This document shows, piece after piece, positions 46,029-55,826 of a stretch of DNA of 64,000 bases. The translations under genes were made by a program, and so were the position numbers. Positions within the stretch are counted from its first letter, which is position 1. Each line of letters opens with the position of its first letter. A model generated the notes under the pieces. It was not told the origin of the DNA. It was given only the letters and a program-made list of their open reading frames with translations, and made no database searches. Source of the stretch: 21-14-0-10-32-9 sp041660865 (GTDB lineage Archaea > Nanobdellota > Nanobdellia > Woesearchaeales > 21-14-0-10-32-9); the NCBI GenBank assembly GCA_041660865.1, contig JBAZVO010000003.1, positions 62,001 to 126,000 of the forward strand, written 5' to 3'.

Positions 46029-47267
46029 ATGCAAAAAAAGTTTTCGATATTTCCAATGTTTCTTGTAATTTTAATAGATATGATAGGCATAGGTATAGTT
46101 ATACCTGTTCTTGCAGCTTTATTTCTTTCAACAAATTTGCTTTTTGCAGCAAGTGTTCCTTTTGCGACGCGCGCAATTGTTTTAGGATTTTTAATCGCAG
46201 CATATCCGTTAGCTCAGTTTTTCGGAGCGCCTATTTTAGGAGCATTATCTGATAAACATGGAAGAAAAAAAATTTTATTCATATCATTAGTTGGTACTAT
46301 TGTAGGTTATTTGCTTTTTGCAATAGGCATTATATTTCATAGTCTTCCTCTTCTTTTCTTTAGTAGAATTTTAGATGGTTTTACAGGAGGAAATATAACT
46401 ATTGCAATGGCAGCTGTCGCAGATGTTAGTGATCAAAAAAATAAAGTTAAACGTTTCGGTCTTGTTGGAATGGCATTTGGAGTTGGTATGATTATTGGGC
46501 CAACAATAGGGGGGTTACTTGCCGATCCTAAAATTGTGCCTTGGTTCGGGCCTGTAGTTCCGTTCTTTTTTGCAGCATTTCTATCTTTAGTAAATGTGAT
46601 TTTGTTTTTGTTTTTATTTAAAGAAACACTTCATACTTCTAGGCATGTAAAAATTCATGTTTTTACAGCATTAAAAAATATAAAGATTGCAATGCATCAT
46701 AAAACTTTGAAAATTTTATTTTTATTCGCGTTTCTTTTTGCATTCGGATTTAGTTTTTATACTCAATTTTTTCAAGTTTTTCTTATAAAAAAATTTTCAG
46801 TTACAGAATCGGACATAGGTTTATTGTTTGGTTTTATGGGTGTATGCATAGCGATAGCTCAAGGATTTATTGTAAGACCTTTATCAAAGAAATTTTGTCC
46901 TCAAGACATTCTTCCGTATTCAACTATTTTGGTTTCCGTTTTTATAATGTTTATGCTTGTTCCTAATACTTTGCAAGGCATATATGTTTTAACTGCAATT
47001 ATTGCTATTTTTGTTGGTTTAACTATGCCTAATATGAATGCATTAATTTCTAATTTAACAAAGCCAGAAGAGCAAGGAGAAATTATGGGAATTAATCAAT
47101 CACTTCAAGCTTTGGCTATGGCAATTCCACCTATACTTGCAGGTTTTTTTGCAGCACTGCATTATACTTTGCCTATTATTATAGGTAGTTTAGGTATTGG
47201 TTTGGCGTGGGTTGTGTTCGTATTTTTTTACAAAGAGCGTAAAAATTTGAAATGTCATTTAAAATAA
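46029..47267 (+). CDS. MFS transporter, TetA-like multidrug exporter
   Basis: This is a 412-aa, 12-helix major facilitator. Motif A between helices 2 and 3 reads GALSDKHGRKKILF, and DMIGIGIVIPVL in helix 1 is typical of the TetA/drug:H+ antiporter family. A late block LTKPEEQGEIMGINQSLQAL is also characteristic. It probably exports small molecules. No specificity can be read from sequence. Convergent with the ABC permease gene. Confidence 0.92.
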   Translation: MQKKFSIFPMFLVILIDMIGIGIVIPVLAALFLSTNLLFAASVPFATRAIVLGFLIAAYPLAQFFGAPILGALSDKHGRKKILFISLVGTIVGYLLFAIGIIFHSLPLLFFSRILDGFTGGNITIAMAAVADVSDQKNKVKRFGLVGMAFGVGMIIGPTIGGLLADPKIVPWFGPVVPFFFAAFLSLVNVILFLFLFKETLHTSRHVKIHVFTALKNIKIAMHHKTLKILFLFAFLFAFGFSFYTQFFQVFLIKKFSVTESDIGLLFGFMGVCIAIAQGFIVRPLSKKFCPQDILPYSTILVSVFIMFMLVPNTLQGIYVLTAIIAIFVGLTMPNMNALISNLTKPEEQGEIMGINQSLQALAMAIPPILAGFFAALHYTLPIIIGSLGIGLAWVVFVFFYKERKNLKCHLK

Positions 47268-47283
47268 TCTTTTTTTGAATAGA

Positions 47284-48522
47284 TTATTCATATCTTAGTG
47301 CATCAACTGGTTTTAGTTTTGATCCTTTGTATGCTGGAATTATTCCTGCAAGAACTCCAATGATTGCTGAAACGGATATTGCAAGTAGTATTGCGTTTAA
47401 CGAAACAAATGTTCCTCCGCGAAGCATTGCGCTTTGACCCATTATTGCAGGTAGTGCTGCAGATAATAATATTCCGAAAATAATGCCGAGTAATCCTCCG
47501 ACGATACCTATTAATAATGCATTAAGTAAAAATATTAACATTATATCTTTATTTCGAGCGCCGATTGCTTTCATTATTCCTATTTCTTTTGTTTTTTCCA
47601 TAACTGATGTAAACATGGTGTTTGCAATTCCGACAGCGCCAACAATTAAAGAAACGGCGGCTATTGCAATTAAGAAAGAATTCATCGAGGACATCATTTC
47701 TGATCTCGTTTCTTGCATTTGTTTGCTTGAGGTTAATGAGAAATCTTTGGTTTTTGTAGTTATATGTCTTATTTGCATTAATTTAAGTGCTGTTTTATTC
47801 ATGACTTCATCTAATTGTTCTTCATCTTTTATTTTAATTGTAATAGAATCATAAACTCCTTCTTCTTTATCATCAAGAACTTGATAGGCCATTTGTATTG
47901 GCATGTAAATGCTATTGCTTGTGTCATCTAGTATTCCAACAACTCTGTAAACATTTCCTTCAATGGTTATCATTTGATTTATTCCTAGAGGTTTTCCAAA
48001 ATATGAATCTGATAGACTTCCTCCAATAACAACGACGTTTTGATCAGCAGAATCAAGCATTCTTCCTTCTGCAATTTCGTTTGTTGTAATTTCTGACCAA
48101 ACTGCGGGATCAACACCTGTTAAAGATACTGTTCCAGATTTTCCTAAAAATGCAACATCGACGTTTCCACGTATTTCTGTTTCTATTAATAATATTTCAG
48201 GAATAGATTTTAATGCTTGAACATCTGTACGATCAAGAATGGGTTCATCTTCTGTTGCAACAGCGCTACTTGTGCCTCCTCCATTTCTATCAGATGGGCC
48301 GAACATGTTTGATCCTCGAGAAAAGCCTGCATTGAGAGTTAATAAGTCTCCTCCGAGACCTCCGAGTTGATCAGTCATTGTTTGTTGCATTCCGCTTCCT
48401 ATCGATGTTATTGCGATAACTGAGGCGACACCTATTACTATGCCTATGATTGTAAGCCAGCTTCTCAGTTTGCTGTGAATAACCATGTTGAGCGCGTGTT
48501 TGAAACACTTTTTAAATTTCAT
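47284..48522 (-). CDS. MacB-like ABC transporter permease
   Basis: This 412-aa FtsX/MacB permease has an N-terminal helix (LRSWLTIIGIVIGVASVIA), a large extracellular MacB core domain (about 45-275) and three C-terminal helices. These carry IANTMFTSVMEKTKEIGIMKAIGA and a GIIPAYKGSKLKPVDALRYE end. MacB proteins move peptides or lipids mechanically without a transmembrane substrate path. It belongs with the ATPase at 50096 and the CARDB-like protein at 48659, all on the minus strand. Confidence 0.93.
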   Translation of the reverse strand: MKFKKCFKHALNMVIHSKLRSWLTIIGIVIGVASVIAITSIGSGMQQTMTDQLGGLGGDLLTLNAGFSRGSNMFGPSDRNGGGTSSAVATEDEPILDRTDVQALKSIPEILLIETEIRGNVDVAFLGKSGTVSLTGVDPAVWSEITTNEIAEGRMLDSADQNVVVIGGSLSDSYFGKPLGINQMITIEGNVYRVVGILDDTSNSIYMPIQMAYQVLDDKEEGVYDSITIKIKDEEQLDEVMNKTALKLMQIRHITTKTKDFSLTSSKQMQETRSEMMSSMNSFLIAIAAVSLIVGAVGIANTMFTSVMEKTKEIGIMKAIGARNKDIMLIFLLNALLIGIVGGLLGIIFGILLSAALPAIMGQSAMLRGGTFVSLNAILLAISVSAIIGVLAGIIPAYKGSKLKPVDALRYE

Positions 48523-48658
48523 TTTTTATGGCCTTTAATTTTAGTTGGGTTTGTTTTTTAAGTTGCTTTTTTTTAATTTTAATTGTGGTTGTGTGTTTTG
48601 TTGTTTTTGTCTTGTTTTTTCTTTTCTGGTTTTTTCCCTTGTCTGATTTTGTTTTGTC

Positions 48659-50062
48659 TTATTTTTTCTTGCTTTGTTTATTTTTATATATTTTAAAAAA
48701 TATTAATCCTGCAACTACAACAAATATTATCAAAAAATACCATTTGTATTTAGAGAAAAAACTCTGATTGGAGGTTAGATTAAATTGCGCGCCACCAGGA
48801 CCAATGGTGCTATTTGTTGATGATTGTTGGTTCATAGATACGGATTTGTTCACACTTTGTCTCAAGCCCATTGTATCTGTGTAGTCAATTTGTACAATTA
48901 AATTATTGTTTGTATTAGGGTTTATATTAGGCGTTAAGGTTTGAGTTGTATTAGTATTGAGTGTGTTAAGTTCAGAATTTATGTTTGTTTGATTTGTTGA
49001 TGGTTTAGAAACTGAATTTGAATTTGTAGTTTTTGTTTCTAAAGGAAGTAATGCGGGCATCGTGTTTGATGATTTAAGTGTAAAACTTGCAACAGTATAA
49101 TCTCCTTTATTGAGATTTCCTATGATCATTGAATTAGCACCTGTTGCAGTCCATTTATTTTGCGATGGAATAATTATAGAAACGGAATATGCAGGATTAC
49201 TTCCAGTATTGGCTATTGTGAACGAGGTTTGTCCACTTGAGATTTCAGAAAATGCCACATCAAAGTCAGTTGGTCCTCCAACATACATTCCTGCAAGAGT
49301 ACTAATTTCACTTATGGCGCCGGTTGTCACATCACTATATTCTAAATTGAGATTTAAAGCATAAAGCCCAGCATCCGCTTCAGAATCAGCTATTACTTGA
49401 TATTCAACATCTGTGCTTTTTCCTATTTCTAAGTATTTAATGTATTTTCTATTATCGCTTCCGACAGGAAGTATTGTGTTATCATCATTCGACCAACTAA
49501 AAACAATATCTCTTAGAGGAGAATTTCCCACATTTGTTATTGTGAATTTTAAACTGCTTTGTTTTCCAGGTATAAGAATTGTTTTGTCTATTTGCATTAT
49601 TTCTGCACTTTCTTTTCCTGAAACATCAATTGACACGGTTCGTGTTATGCTACTTGTATCTTTTTGTCCTTGAGTATAATATGTTAATTTCAAATCATAA
49701 GTTCCTGCGATCGCAGTATTACTAATTTTTATTTTATATTTAAGAAGAGTCATATCATCTCCTGATTGATATGTTCCGAGTGAGCCTACGACTTTAACAT
49801 ATTCTTCTCCCGCTATTGTTTCAAAAGGATATGAGGGCTCTAACTCTAGAACTAAAGTATCGGCAATACCTCCTCCTATATTTTCAAGACCGATTCTTAT
49901 TTCAGCAGTTTCTCCTGCGATTGCTGGAGCTGGTTCTTGATTTACAAGAGTTAATGAAATAACTGATGTTGAAGAGTCAACATATGTAGCGCCAAATGCA
50001 CTTAATGCGCCTATTGAAATTAAAAGCATTGTTAATAATCCTAATGTTGGTTTTTTGTTCAT
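48659..50062 (-). CDS. CARDB/NEW3-like surface protein of the ABC operon
   Basis: This 467-aa protein has a signal peptide (about 8-26), at least three beta domains with CARDB/NEW3-type phrases (EIRIGLENIGGGIADTLVLE, FTITNVGNSPLRDIVFSW, FTIANTGSNPAYSVSIII), a Thr/Asn-rich stretch and a C-terminal helix (about 440-458) with a Lys tail. Encoded between the ABC ATPase and the permease, it takes the place where bacterial systems have the MacA adaptor, though it has no MacA-like hairpin. It may be the receptor or effector partner of the transporter. Confidence 0.82.
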   Translation of the reverse strand: MNKKPTLGLLTMLLISIGALSAFGATYVDSSTSVISLTLVNQEPAPAIAGETAEIRIGLENIGGGIADTLVLELEPSYPFETIAGEEYVKVVGSLGTYQSGDDMTLLKYKIKISNTAIAGTYDLKLTYYTQGQKDTSSITRTVSIDVSGKESAEIMQIDKTILIPGKQSSLKFTITNVGNSPLRDIVFSWSNDDNTILPVGSDNRKYIKYLEIGKSTDVEYQVIADSEADAGLYALNLNLEYSDVTTGAISEISTLAGMYVGGPTDFDVAFSEISSGQTSFTIANTGSNPAYSVSIIIPSQNKWTATGANSMIIGNLNKGDYTVASFTLKSSNTMPALLPLETKTTNSNSVSKPSTNQTNINSELNTLNTNTTQTLTPNINPNTNNNLIVQIDYTDTMGLRQSVNKSVSMNQQSSTNSTIGPGGAQFNLTSNQSFFSKYKWYFLIIFVVVAGLIFFKIYKNKQSKKK

Positions 50063-50095
50063 GTTTATACCTCGTTAATTTTTTTTGATGATTTT

Positions 50096-50839
50096 TTATT
50101 TTTGCAATTTGTTTTCTATAATTCTGAGTATTTTTCCATCTTTTAACTCAATCATGGTGTGTGCGTATTGAGCAAGACTTAAATCGTGAGTAACCATGAT
50201 TATGGTTTTTCCTTGTTCTTTCCATAATTTGTGAAGCATGTTAAGAACTTCTTTTCCTGTAACGCTATCAAGTGCGCCTGTTGGTTCATCTGCAAGAATT
50301 ATTTCAGGATTACTTGCAAGACTTCTTGCAATTGAAACTCTTTGTTGTTGTCCTCCCGATAATTGAGTTGGAAGATGATGCATTTTATCAGTTAATCCTA
50401 CGAGTTGAAGAAGTTCTTTTGCTCGTTTAGTTGCGTCTTGGTCATTTTTTTCTAAAAATTCTAAGGGTAGTAGTACATTTTCAAATGCGCTCATTGATGG
50501 AATTAAATTATATTGTTGAAAAATAAATCCGACTGTGTTGCCTCTAAGAGAGGCCAAGTCAGATTCGCTTATCGTACTAATGTCTTGATTTTTCAGAAAA
50601 ATTTTACCTTGTGAAGGAATATCCAAACAACCTATAAGATTCATCATGGTGGATTTTCCACTTCCTGATGCGCCAATAATTGCAACAAAATCTCCTTTTT
50701 TTATGTCAAGATTTATGTCTTTGAGTGCAAGAACTTCAACTTCTCCCATTTTATATATTTTCCAAACTTTTTCCATTTTTAGAATGATTTCGCTTTGAGT
50801 ATTTTTTGTCGTCATTTTAGTCGTCGTCATTTTATCCAT
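50096..50839 (-). CDS. MacB/LolD-type ABC transporter ATPase
   Basis: This is a 247-aa ATPase with Walker A GASGSGKST (56-64), Q-loop FIFQQYNLIPSMSAFENVLL, signature LSGGQQQRVSIARSLA and Walker B IILADEPTGALD followed by H-loop VTHD. This is the LolD/MacB subfamily that partners FtsX-fold permeases. The N-terminal 15 residues are Thr/Lys-rich and a later start at residue 4 is possible. First gene of the operon. Confidence 0.95.
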   Translation of the reverse strand: MDKMTTTKMTTKNTQSEIILKMEKVWKIYKMGEVEVLALKDINLDIKKGDFVAIIGASGSGKSTMMNLIGCLDIPSQGKIFLKNQDISTISESDLASLRGNTVGFIFQQYNLIPSMSAFENVLLPLEFLEKNDQDATKRAKELLQLVGLTDKMHHLPTQLSGGQQQRVSIARSLASNPEIILADEPTGALDSVTGKEVLNMLHKLWKEQGKTIIMVTHDLSLAQYAHTMIELKDGKILRIIENKLQK

Positions 50840-51104
50840 CTTGGCGTTTTGTTAATGATTTTGTAATTGTGCAGGTGTATATTTTCAAAATTTGTTTTTG
50901 TGAAAATTAATTAATTTTCAAGTATTATGAGTTCAGCTGTATTTTAGCTGTGGTTTAGATAATGAGGAGAAAATTTGCTTATAAACTCTAAGAAGGTCAA
51001 ATATACATTTCAAGTCCACTTTTTTTATAAAACTTTAAATAAAGTTAAACTTAGCCCTAGTTAACTTAAATAACTAGGCTTATTTATCGAGGAATGATTA
51101 AAAA

Positions 51105-51845
51105 ATGGCGCCGCCTTTTATGAATACAACATTTATGATATCTGAATTAATTTTTACTATTTTAGTGGTTTTCTTTTGTTTTTTAATTTATTTTAAAACA
51201 AGAGAAAGTTATATTTTAACAAAACATAAAGGTTTGGGGTATTTTAGAGCTGCATTTTTATTTTTTGGTTTATCTTATGTTTTAAGATTTATTTTGGGTG
51301 CAGTAATGCTCTCAGGATTCGTGTTTAATTTAGGATTTATTGGTGGAATGTCTTCACAAATATTTATAGTTCCATTATTTATAATTCCTTTAAGTTATTT
51401 TAGTACAGTTGCAATAGTTTATTTGTTATATAGTTCTATGTGGAAAAAAATTAACACTAAATGGGTGTTAATAATGGGGCATGTTGTTGCCATTTTACTT
51501 TCATTTGTTGCATTTGCTACAAGATCTCAAATATTATTAGTGGGGTTGCAAGCGTTACTGCTTGTGATTGCAGCGATTGCTGCATTGGTGATGAATAAAG
51601 ATAAAAACAAAGATAAAAATAAAAAACAAGCGCTTAACAAAATAAATTCACGATCAAATAAACAATTAAACAAATCATCTAATATGAAATTTATTTATTT
51701 TTTGGTATCGTCATTATGGCTTTTCAATCTTTTAGTTTTAGAAACTAGGATGCATTTTCCATGGGAGATAAAAATGGCGTGTCAGTTGGTTTCAGTACTC
51801 ATATTCTCTCTTATATATGTTAGACTTTACAAGTGGATTAAATGA
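51105..51845 (+). CDS. Seven-helix membrane protein paired with winged-helix regulator
   Basis: This 246-aa protein has about seven hydrophobic helices and a Lys/Asn/Ser-rich cytoplasmic loop between helices 5 and 6 (about 165-195). No known family is recognised. Conserved-looking residues include FRAAFLFFGLSYVLRF. Its stop codon overlaps the start of the winged-helix gene (ATGA), so the two are co-translated; a membrane sensor plus DNA-binding responder is one reading. A run of TATA-like sequence lies 40-50 nt upstream. Confidence 0.7.
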   Translation: MAPPFMNTTFMISELIFTILVVFFCFLIYFKTRESYILTKHKGLGYFRAAFLFFGLSYVLRFILGAVMLSGFVFNLGFIGGMSSQIFIVPLFIIPLSYFSTVAIVYLLYSSMWKKINTKWVLIMGHVVAILLSFVAFATRSQILLVGLQALLLVIAAIAALVMNKDKNKDKNKKQALNKINSRSNKQLNKSSNMKFIYFLVSSLWLFNLLVLETRMHFPWEIKMACQLVSVLIFSLIYVRLYKWIK

Positions 51846-52120
51846 ACAACAAAAAACGTGATAGATTAGAAGTTATATTTGATATTCTAAAAATAATTAG
51901 AAATCACCAGAATTCAATAAAACCAACGCCTTTGCTTAGATACTCTAATTTATCCTCTACAAGTTTCGCAGAATATTATGATGAATTATTAAAAAAAGAA
52001 TTTGTGAAAGAACTTAATGATAAAAAAGGAAGAAAATACATAACGCTTACTGATAAAGGTTTCAAGTACATAGAGAAATATGAATTAATTTTAGGTTTAA
52101 TTAATGAATTTGATTTGTGA
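51842..52120 (+). CDS. Small winged-helix DNA-binding protein
   Basis: This 92-aa protein is a complete winged helix: IFDILKIIRNH, KPTPLLRYSNLSSTSFAEYY as HTH and KKGRKYITLTDKGFKYIEKY as wing. It resembles short archaeal predicted regulators of the COG3432 type. Coupled with the membrane protein upstream, it may report a membrane signal to DNA. Confidence 0.82.
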   Translation: MNNKKRDRLEVIFDILKIIRNHQNSIKPTPLLRYSNLSSTSFAEYYDELLKKEFVKELNDKKGRKYITLTDKGFKYIEKYELILGLINEFDL

Positions 52121-52146
52121 GTTTTTTATTTAGCTGTTTGTTTAAA

Positions 52147-53754
52147 TTATCGACTAAGAATTCTTTTCTGTTCTTTTTTTTCAGAGTATGTGTACGGAAC
52201 GTAAATTGGTTTTTTTGTTTTTGGATCGAGCCCAGTGTAATACATGCACGTCGAATTGGTCATCGGCGTTGGAGTGAATATTTGTGCAGTTTCTGCATTT
52301 TTAAAATGTTTAATGAATTCTGCGAGTTCTTTGGCTTCAATCATAGAGGATCCTGGATGTGCGGTCATGAAATAAAATGATAATTCTTTGTCTTTGAGTT
52401 CTGGTGCTGAATTTATAATTTTATTAAACATATCTATGAATTGTTTTAAGTTTCCATGATTTTTGTTCATTAATTCTAAAACATTATTATTGATGTGTTC
52501 AGGTGCTATTCTAAGTGTTTTTGCGATGTGATGTGTAACTACTTCTTGTAAATATTCTTCAGAGCACAAATCATATAATATTCCGCTTCTAATATTTATT
52601 TTTTTAACGCCTTCAATTGCTCTTGCTTTTTTTAAGAGGCTTAACATTCTTACATAATCTTTTTTTAATGTTTTACAGCCAAGACAAGATTTTTCGCATT
52701 TTATGCAATCCATGCCATACATGTTTGCTGCAGGTCCTCCAAGATCGTCAATGTTTCCTTTGAAATGAGGTAGTTTTGTTATATTTTCTATTTCTTTTAG
52801 AATTGATTTTTCAGAGCGAGAAATAATTTTATTTCCTTGAGTGAGAGTAAGTGAGCAAAAATTACATTCTCCGATGCACCCTCTATGAGTTACAACGCTA
52901 AATTGAAATCCTCGTAAATATTTTAGATGTTTTGGAATTTCTCGACTAAATGGCAATTCATAGTATTCATCAAGATCTTTTGAAGTATAATTTGGTGATG
53001 AGTATTGTAAAATATATCTATCTCCAACTTGCTCTGCTAAATTTTTGAAATTACTAAATGAGTTTTGCAAATCGCAGAATTTTTCTTTTGAATCTAAAGT
53101 TGCAATTGTAGGCGAAACTTCTTCATGACTTGGAATAATAATAAACTCTTGTGGAACAGTTTTTGAAATTATGCATGTTCCGGAAATATTTTGTAAAGTG
53201 AGTCTGGCGTCGATTATATTTGTTTTTGTTAAGTATTTTTGATTTGTGTAAAAATCATTTAATTTATTTGCAACTTCTATTATTTGTTTTTCAGAATTTC
53301 CATATAACAAAATGTCTGCTCTTGAATCAACAAGAATTGGTTTTCGAAGTTTATTATCCCAGTAATCATAATGTGTGAATCGTCTAAGTGTTGCTTCAAC
53401 GCCTCCAATAACTAAAATTGATTCTTTGAAATGTTGTCGAATCCAATTACAATAAACAATGACTGCTCTATTTGGAACAAATGAATCATCAATATCGTCG
53501 TCTTTATTTGGGTCTTCACTTCTAAGTTTTTTTAGAGGAGTATAATTTCTTAGCATAGAATCAATGCTTCCAGAACTTACAGCGAAGAATAAACGTGGTT
53601 TTCCAAGGTTTGCAATGTCTTTTGCAGTTCTTGGTGTATCAATAACTCCGACAGAAAATCCTTGTTTTTCAAGTAATCTTTTTAAGAGTCCTGGGCCTGA
53701 TAAAGGATGATCGAAATATGCTTCTCCCAAAATAAATATTATATCGTATGTCAT
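52147..53754 (-). CDS. YgiQ-family radical SAM protein
   Basis: This 535-aa protein has the B12-binding-like N-terminal region (LGEAYFDHPLSGPGLL) and the radical SAM cluster C293-x3-C297-x2-C300 in RGCIGECNFC. It then has an extra cysteine group (CIKCEKSCLGC, about 350) and family block YFMTAHPGSSMIEA. YgiQ (UPF0313) enzymes bind a 4Fe-4S cluster and SAM; their substrate is unknown. Its upstream region is T-rich on the plus strand. Confidence 0.92.
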   Translation of the reverse strand: MTYDIIFILGEAYFDHPLSGPGLLKRLLEKQGFSVGVIDTPRTAKDIANLGKPRLFFAVSSGSIDSMLRNYTPLKKLRSEDPNKDDDIDDSFVPNRAVIVYCNWIRQHFKESILVIGGVEATLRRFTHYDYWDNKLRKPILVDSRADILLYGNSEKQIIEVANKLNDFYTNQKYLTKTNIIDARLTLQNISGTCIISKTVPQEFIIIPSHEEVSPTIATLDSKEKFCDLQNSFSNFKNLAEQVGDRYILQYSSPNYTSKDLDEYYELPFSREIPKHLKYLRGFQFSVVTHRGCIGECNFCSLTLTQGNKIISRSEKSILKEIENITKLPHFKGNIDDLGGPAANMYGMDCIKCEKSCLGCKTLKKDYVRMLSLLKKARAIEGVKKINIRSGILYDLCSEEYLQEVVTHHIAKTLRIAPEHINNNVLELMNKNHGNLKQFIDMFNKIINSAPELKDKELSFYFMTAHPGSSMIEAKELAEFIKHFKNAETAQIFTPTPMTNSTCMYYTGLDPKTKKPIYVPYTYSEKKEQKRILSR

Positions 53755-54121
53755 TTTTTCTTTTCTGTTTTTTTTTAATTTGTTTTTTTTTTAATTTGTT
53801 TTTTTTGTATTTTTTTGTTGTTTTTTTAGTCGTGGTTTTTTTATTTGTTATTTTTGTGTTTTTTATTGATTTTTTGTTGTTGTATTTTTTTTGCAGTTTG
53901 TTATTTTTTTTGTGTTTTTTATTGGTTTTTTTATTGGTTTTTTTAGTGTTTTGTTATTTTTTTAAATTTTAATCAATTTATTAATCAATTTAAAGTAGGT
54001 ATGTTTTGTAATTGATATATTTTTGCTAATGTTTGATGTAAATTTATTTTAACAATATTTTTAAATAAACTCTTGGTTTTAAATTTTAGTTAAAAAATTA
54101 GAAAATGAGAGGGGTTATTTA
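53755..54121. other. Low-complexity spacer and ahcY promoter
   Basis: About 200 bp of T-rich sequence (53755-53970) carry only a compositional frame of Phe/Leu/Val. A TATA-like AATATTTTTAAATA at 54053-54067 lies about 60 nt before the ahcY ATG, and GAGAGGGG at 54106-54113 serves as ribosome site. No gene was seen. Confidence 0.5.
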
Positions 54122-55633
54122 ATGGCTAAAAATAATGCGAAAATTAATAATATAAAAAATGATGTTCAAACAAAAAATGATGTTCAAACTAAGGCTATGA
54201 AAACTGTTGTCGAGCAAAAAACAAATTCAAAGTTTACAGATTATAAAGTTAAAGATATGGCTCTTGCTGAATTTGGACGAAAAGAAATTGATATTGCTCA
54301 AGTTGAAATGCCTGGGCTTATGGCTCTTAGAGAAAAGTACGGGTCTAAAAAACCACTTATTGGTTCAAGAATTATGGGTAGTTTACATATGACTATTCAA
54401 ACAGCTGTGTTAATTGAAACTCTTGTTGCGCTCGGCGCTGAAGTTAGATGGGCATCTTGTAATATTTATTCAACTCAAGATCATGCTGCTGCCGCAATTG
54501 CACAGGTAGGAATTCCTGTTTTTGCATGGAAAGAAGAAACCTTAAAAGAATATTGGTGGTGCACTGAAAGAGCACTTGATTTTAATGGTAAGGGGCCTAC
54601 TTTAATTGTTGATGATGGTGGAGATGCTACTCTTTTAATACATAAAGGTGTGGAGATAGAAAAAGACTCGTCTATTTTAAAGAAAGATTATTCTAAAGAA
54701 GGAGAAGATTTTAGAGAATTAATTTCGCTTCTTAATGCTATATATGCAAAAGATAAAACTCGATGGACTCGAATGGCAAAAGAAATTAAAGGGGTTTCTG
54801 AAGAAACAACAACTGGAGTTCATAGATTATATACTATGCTTGAAGAAAAGAAATTATTATTTCCTGCAATAAATGTTAACGATTCTGTAACAAAATCTAA
54901 ATTTGATAATTTATATGGTTGCAGAGAAAGTTTAGCCGACGGTATAAAAAGAGGAACCGGAGTTATGGTTGCAGGTAAAATCGCAGTTGTATGTGGTTAT
55001 GGCGATGTTGGTAAAGGATGCGCACAATCGATGCGAGGATTTGGTGCAAGAGTTATTATTAACGAAATAGACCCTATTTGCGCTCTTCAAGCAGCGATGG
55101 AAGGATATGAAGTAGCACCAATTGAAGATGTAATTAATGAGGGGGATATATTTGTAACAACGACGGGCAATACTGATATTATTACAGTTGATCATATGAA
55201 AAATATGAAAGATCAAGCAATAGTTTGTAATATTGGTCATTTTGATAATGAAATACAAGTTGATAAACTAGAAAAAGTTCCAGGAATTAAAGAGATAAAT
55301 ATTAAACCGCAAGTTGATAAATTTTTATTTCCTGATGGACATTCTATAATTTTATTATCGAGGGGAAGACTTGTTAATCTTGGTAATGCAAATGGTCATC
55401 CAAGTTTTGTTATGAGTAGTTCATTTACAAATCAAACACTTGCCCAAATAGAACTTTGGACAAAAAATTACAAAGTCGGAGTTTACATGTTACCTAAACT
55501 TTTAGATGAAGAAGTTGCAAGATTACATTTAGCAAAACTCGGAGTAAAATTATCTAAATTAAGTAAAAAACAAGCAGATTATATCGGAGTTAATGTTGAT
55601 GGGCCATATAAATCTGAGCATTATAGATATTAA
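54122..55633 (+). CDS. ahcY: S-adenosylhomocysteine hydrolase
   Basis: The enzyme splits SAH into adenosine and homocysteine, lifting product inhibition of methyltransferases. The 503-aa sequence has the MTIQTAVLIETL substrate block, CNIYSTQDHAAAAI, the NAD-binding motif VVCGYGDVGKGCA and the C-terminal GPYKSEHYRY that reaches the neighbouring subunit. The residue 190-240 insertion is the long bacterial/eukaryotic type, whereas most archaeal enzymes are shorter. An N-terminal extension includes a tandem repeat KNDVQT-KNDVQT. Confidence 0.96.
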   Translation: MAKNNAKINNIKNDVQTKNDVQTKAMKTVVEQKTNSKFTDYKVKDMALAEFGRKEIDIAQVEMPGLMALREKYGSKKPLIGSRIMGSLHMTIQTAVLIETLVALGAEVRWASCNIYSTQDHAAAAIAQVGIPVFAWKEETLKEYWWCTERALDFNGKGPTLIVDDGGDATLLIHKGVEIEKDSSILKKDYSKEGEDFRELISLLNAIYAKDKTRWTRMAKEIKGVSEETTTGVHRLYTMLEEKKLLFPAINVNDSVTKSKFDNLYGCRESLADGIKRGTGVMVAGKIAVVCGYGDVGKGCAQSMRGFGARVIINEIDPICALQAAMEGYEVAPIEDVINEGDIFVTTTGNTDIITVDHMKNMKDQAIVCNIGHFDNEIQVDKLEKVPGIKEINIKPQVDKFLFPDGHSIILLSRGRLVNLGNANGHPSFVMSSSFTNQTLAQIELWTKNYKVGVYMLPKLLDEEVARLHLAKLGVKLSKLSKKQADYIGVNVDGPYKSEHYRY

Positions 55634-55826
55634 TTATTTTTTTCATTTTTCATTTTTTGTTTTAATTTATATTTTTATTTTTTCATTTTTTGTTGTTTGT
55701 TGTTTTTTTTAAGTACTAGTTTGTTTAATAAGTTGTGTTTTTTTTATTTGTTGTTGTTTGTTGTTTTTTTATTTTTATTTTTTGTTGTTTTTGTTGTTTT
55801 TATTTTTCAGATAGGGAGGAGTTAAA
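55634..55826 (+). terminator. T/G-rich terminator tract after ahcY
   Basis: Long T-runs with repeated TTGTTGTTT units fill the spacer before the kinase gene. The first T-rich block (55634-55700) likely ends or attenuates ahcY transcription. GGGAGGAG at 55814-55821 is the ribosome site of the next gene. Confidence 0.4.

Noticed and set aside
52117..52380. 87-codon frame with Phe/Cys/Trp
   Set aside because: Overlaps the end of the YgiQ gene on the opposite strand.
54932..55258. 108-codon minus-strand frame
   Set aside because: Antisense to the NAD-binding domain of ahcY.
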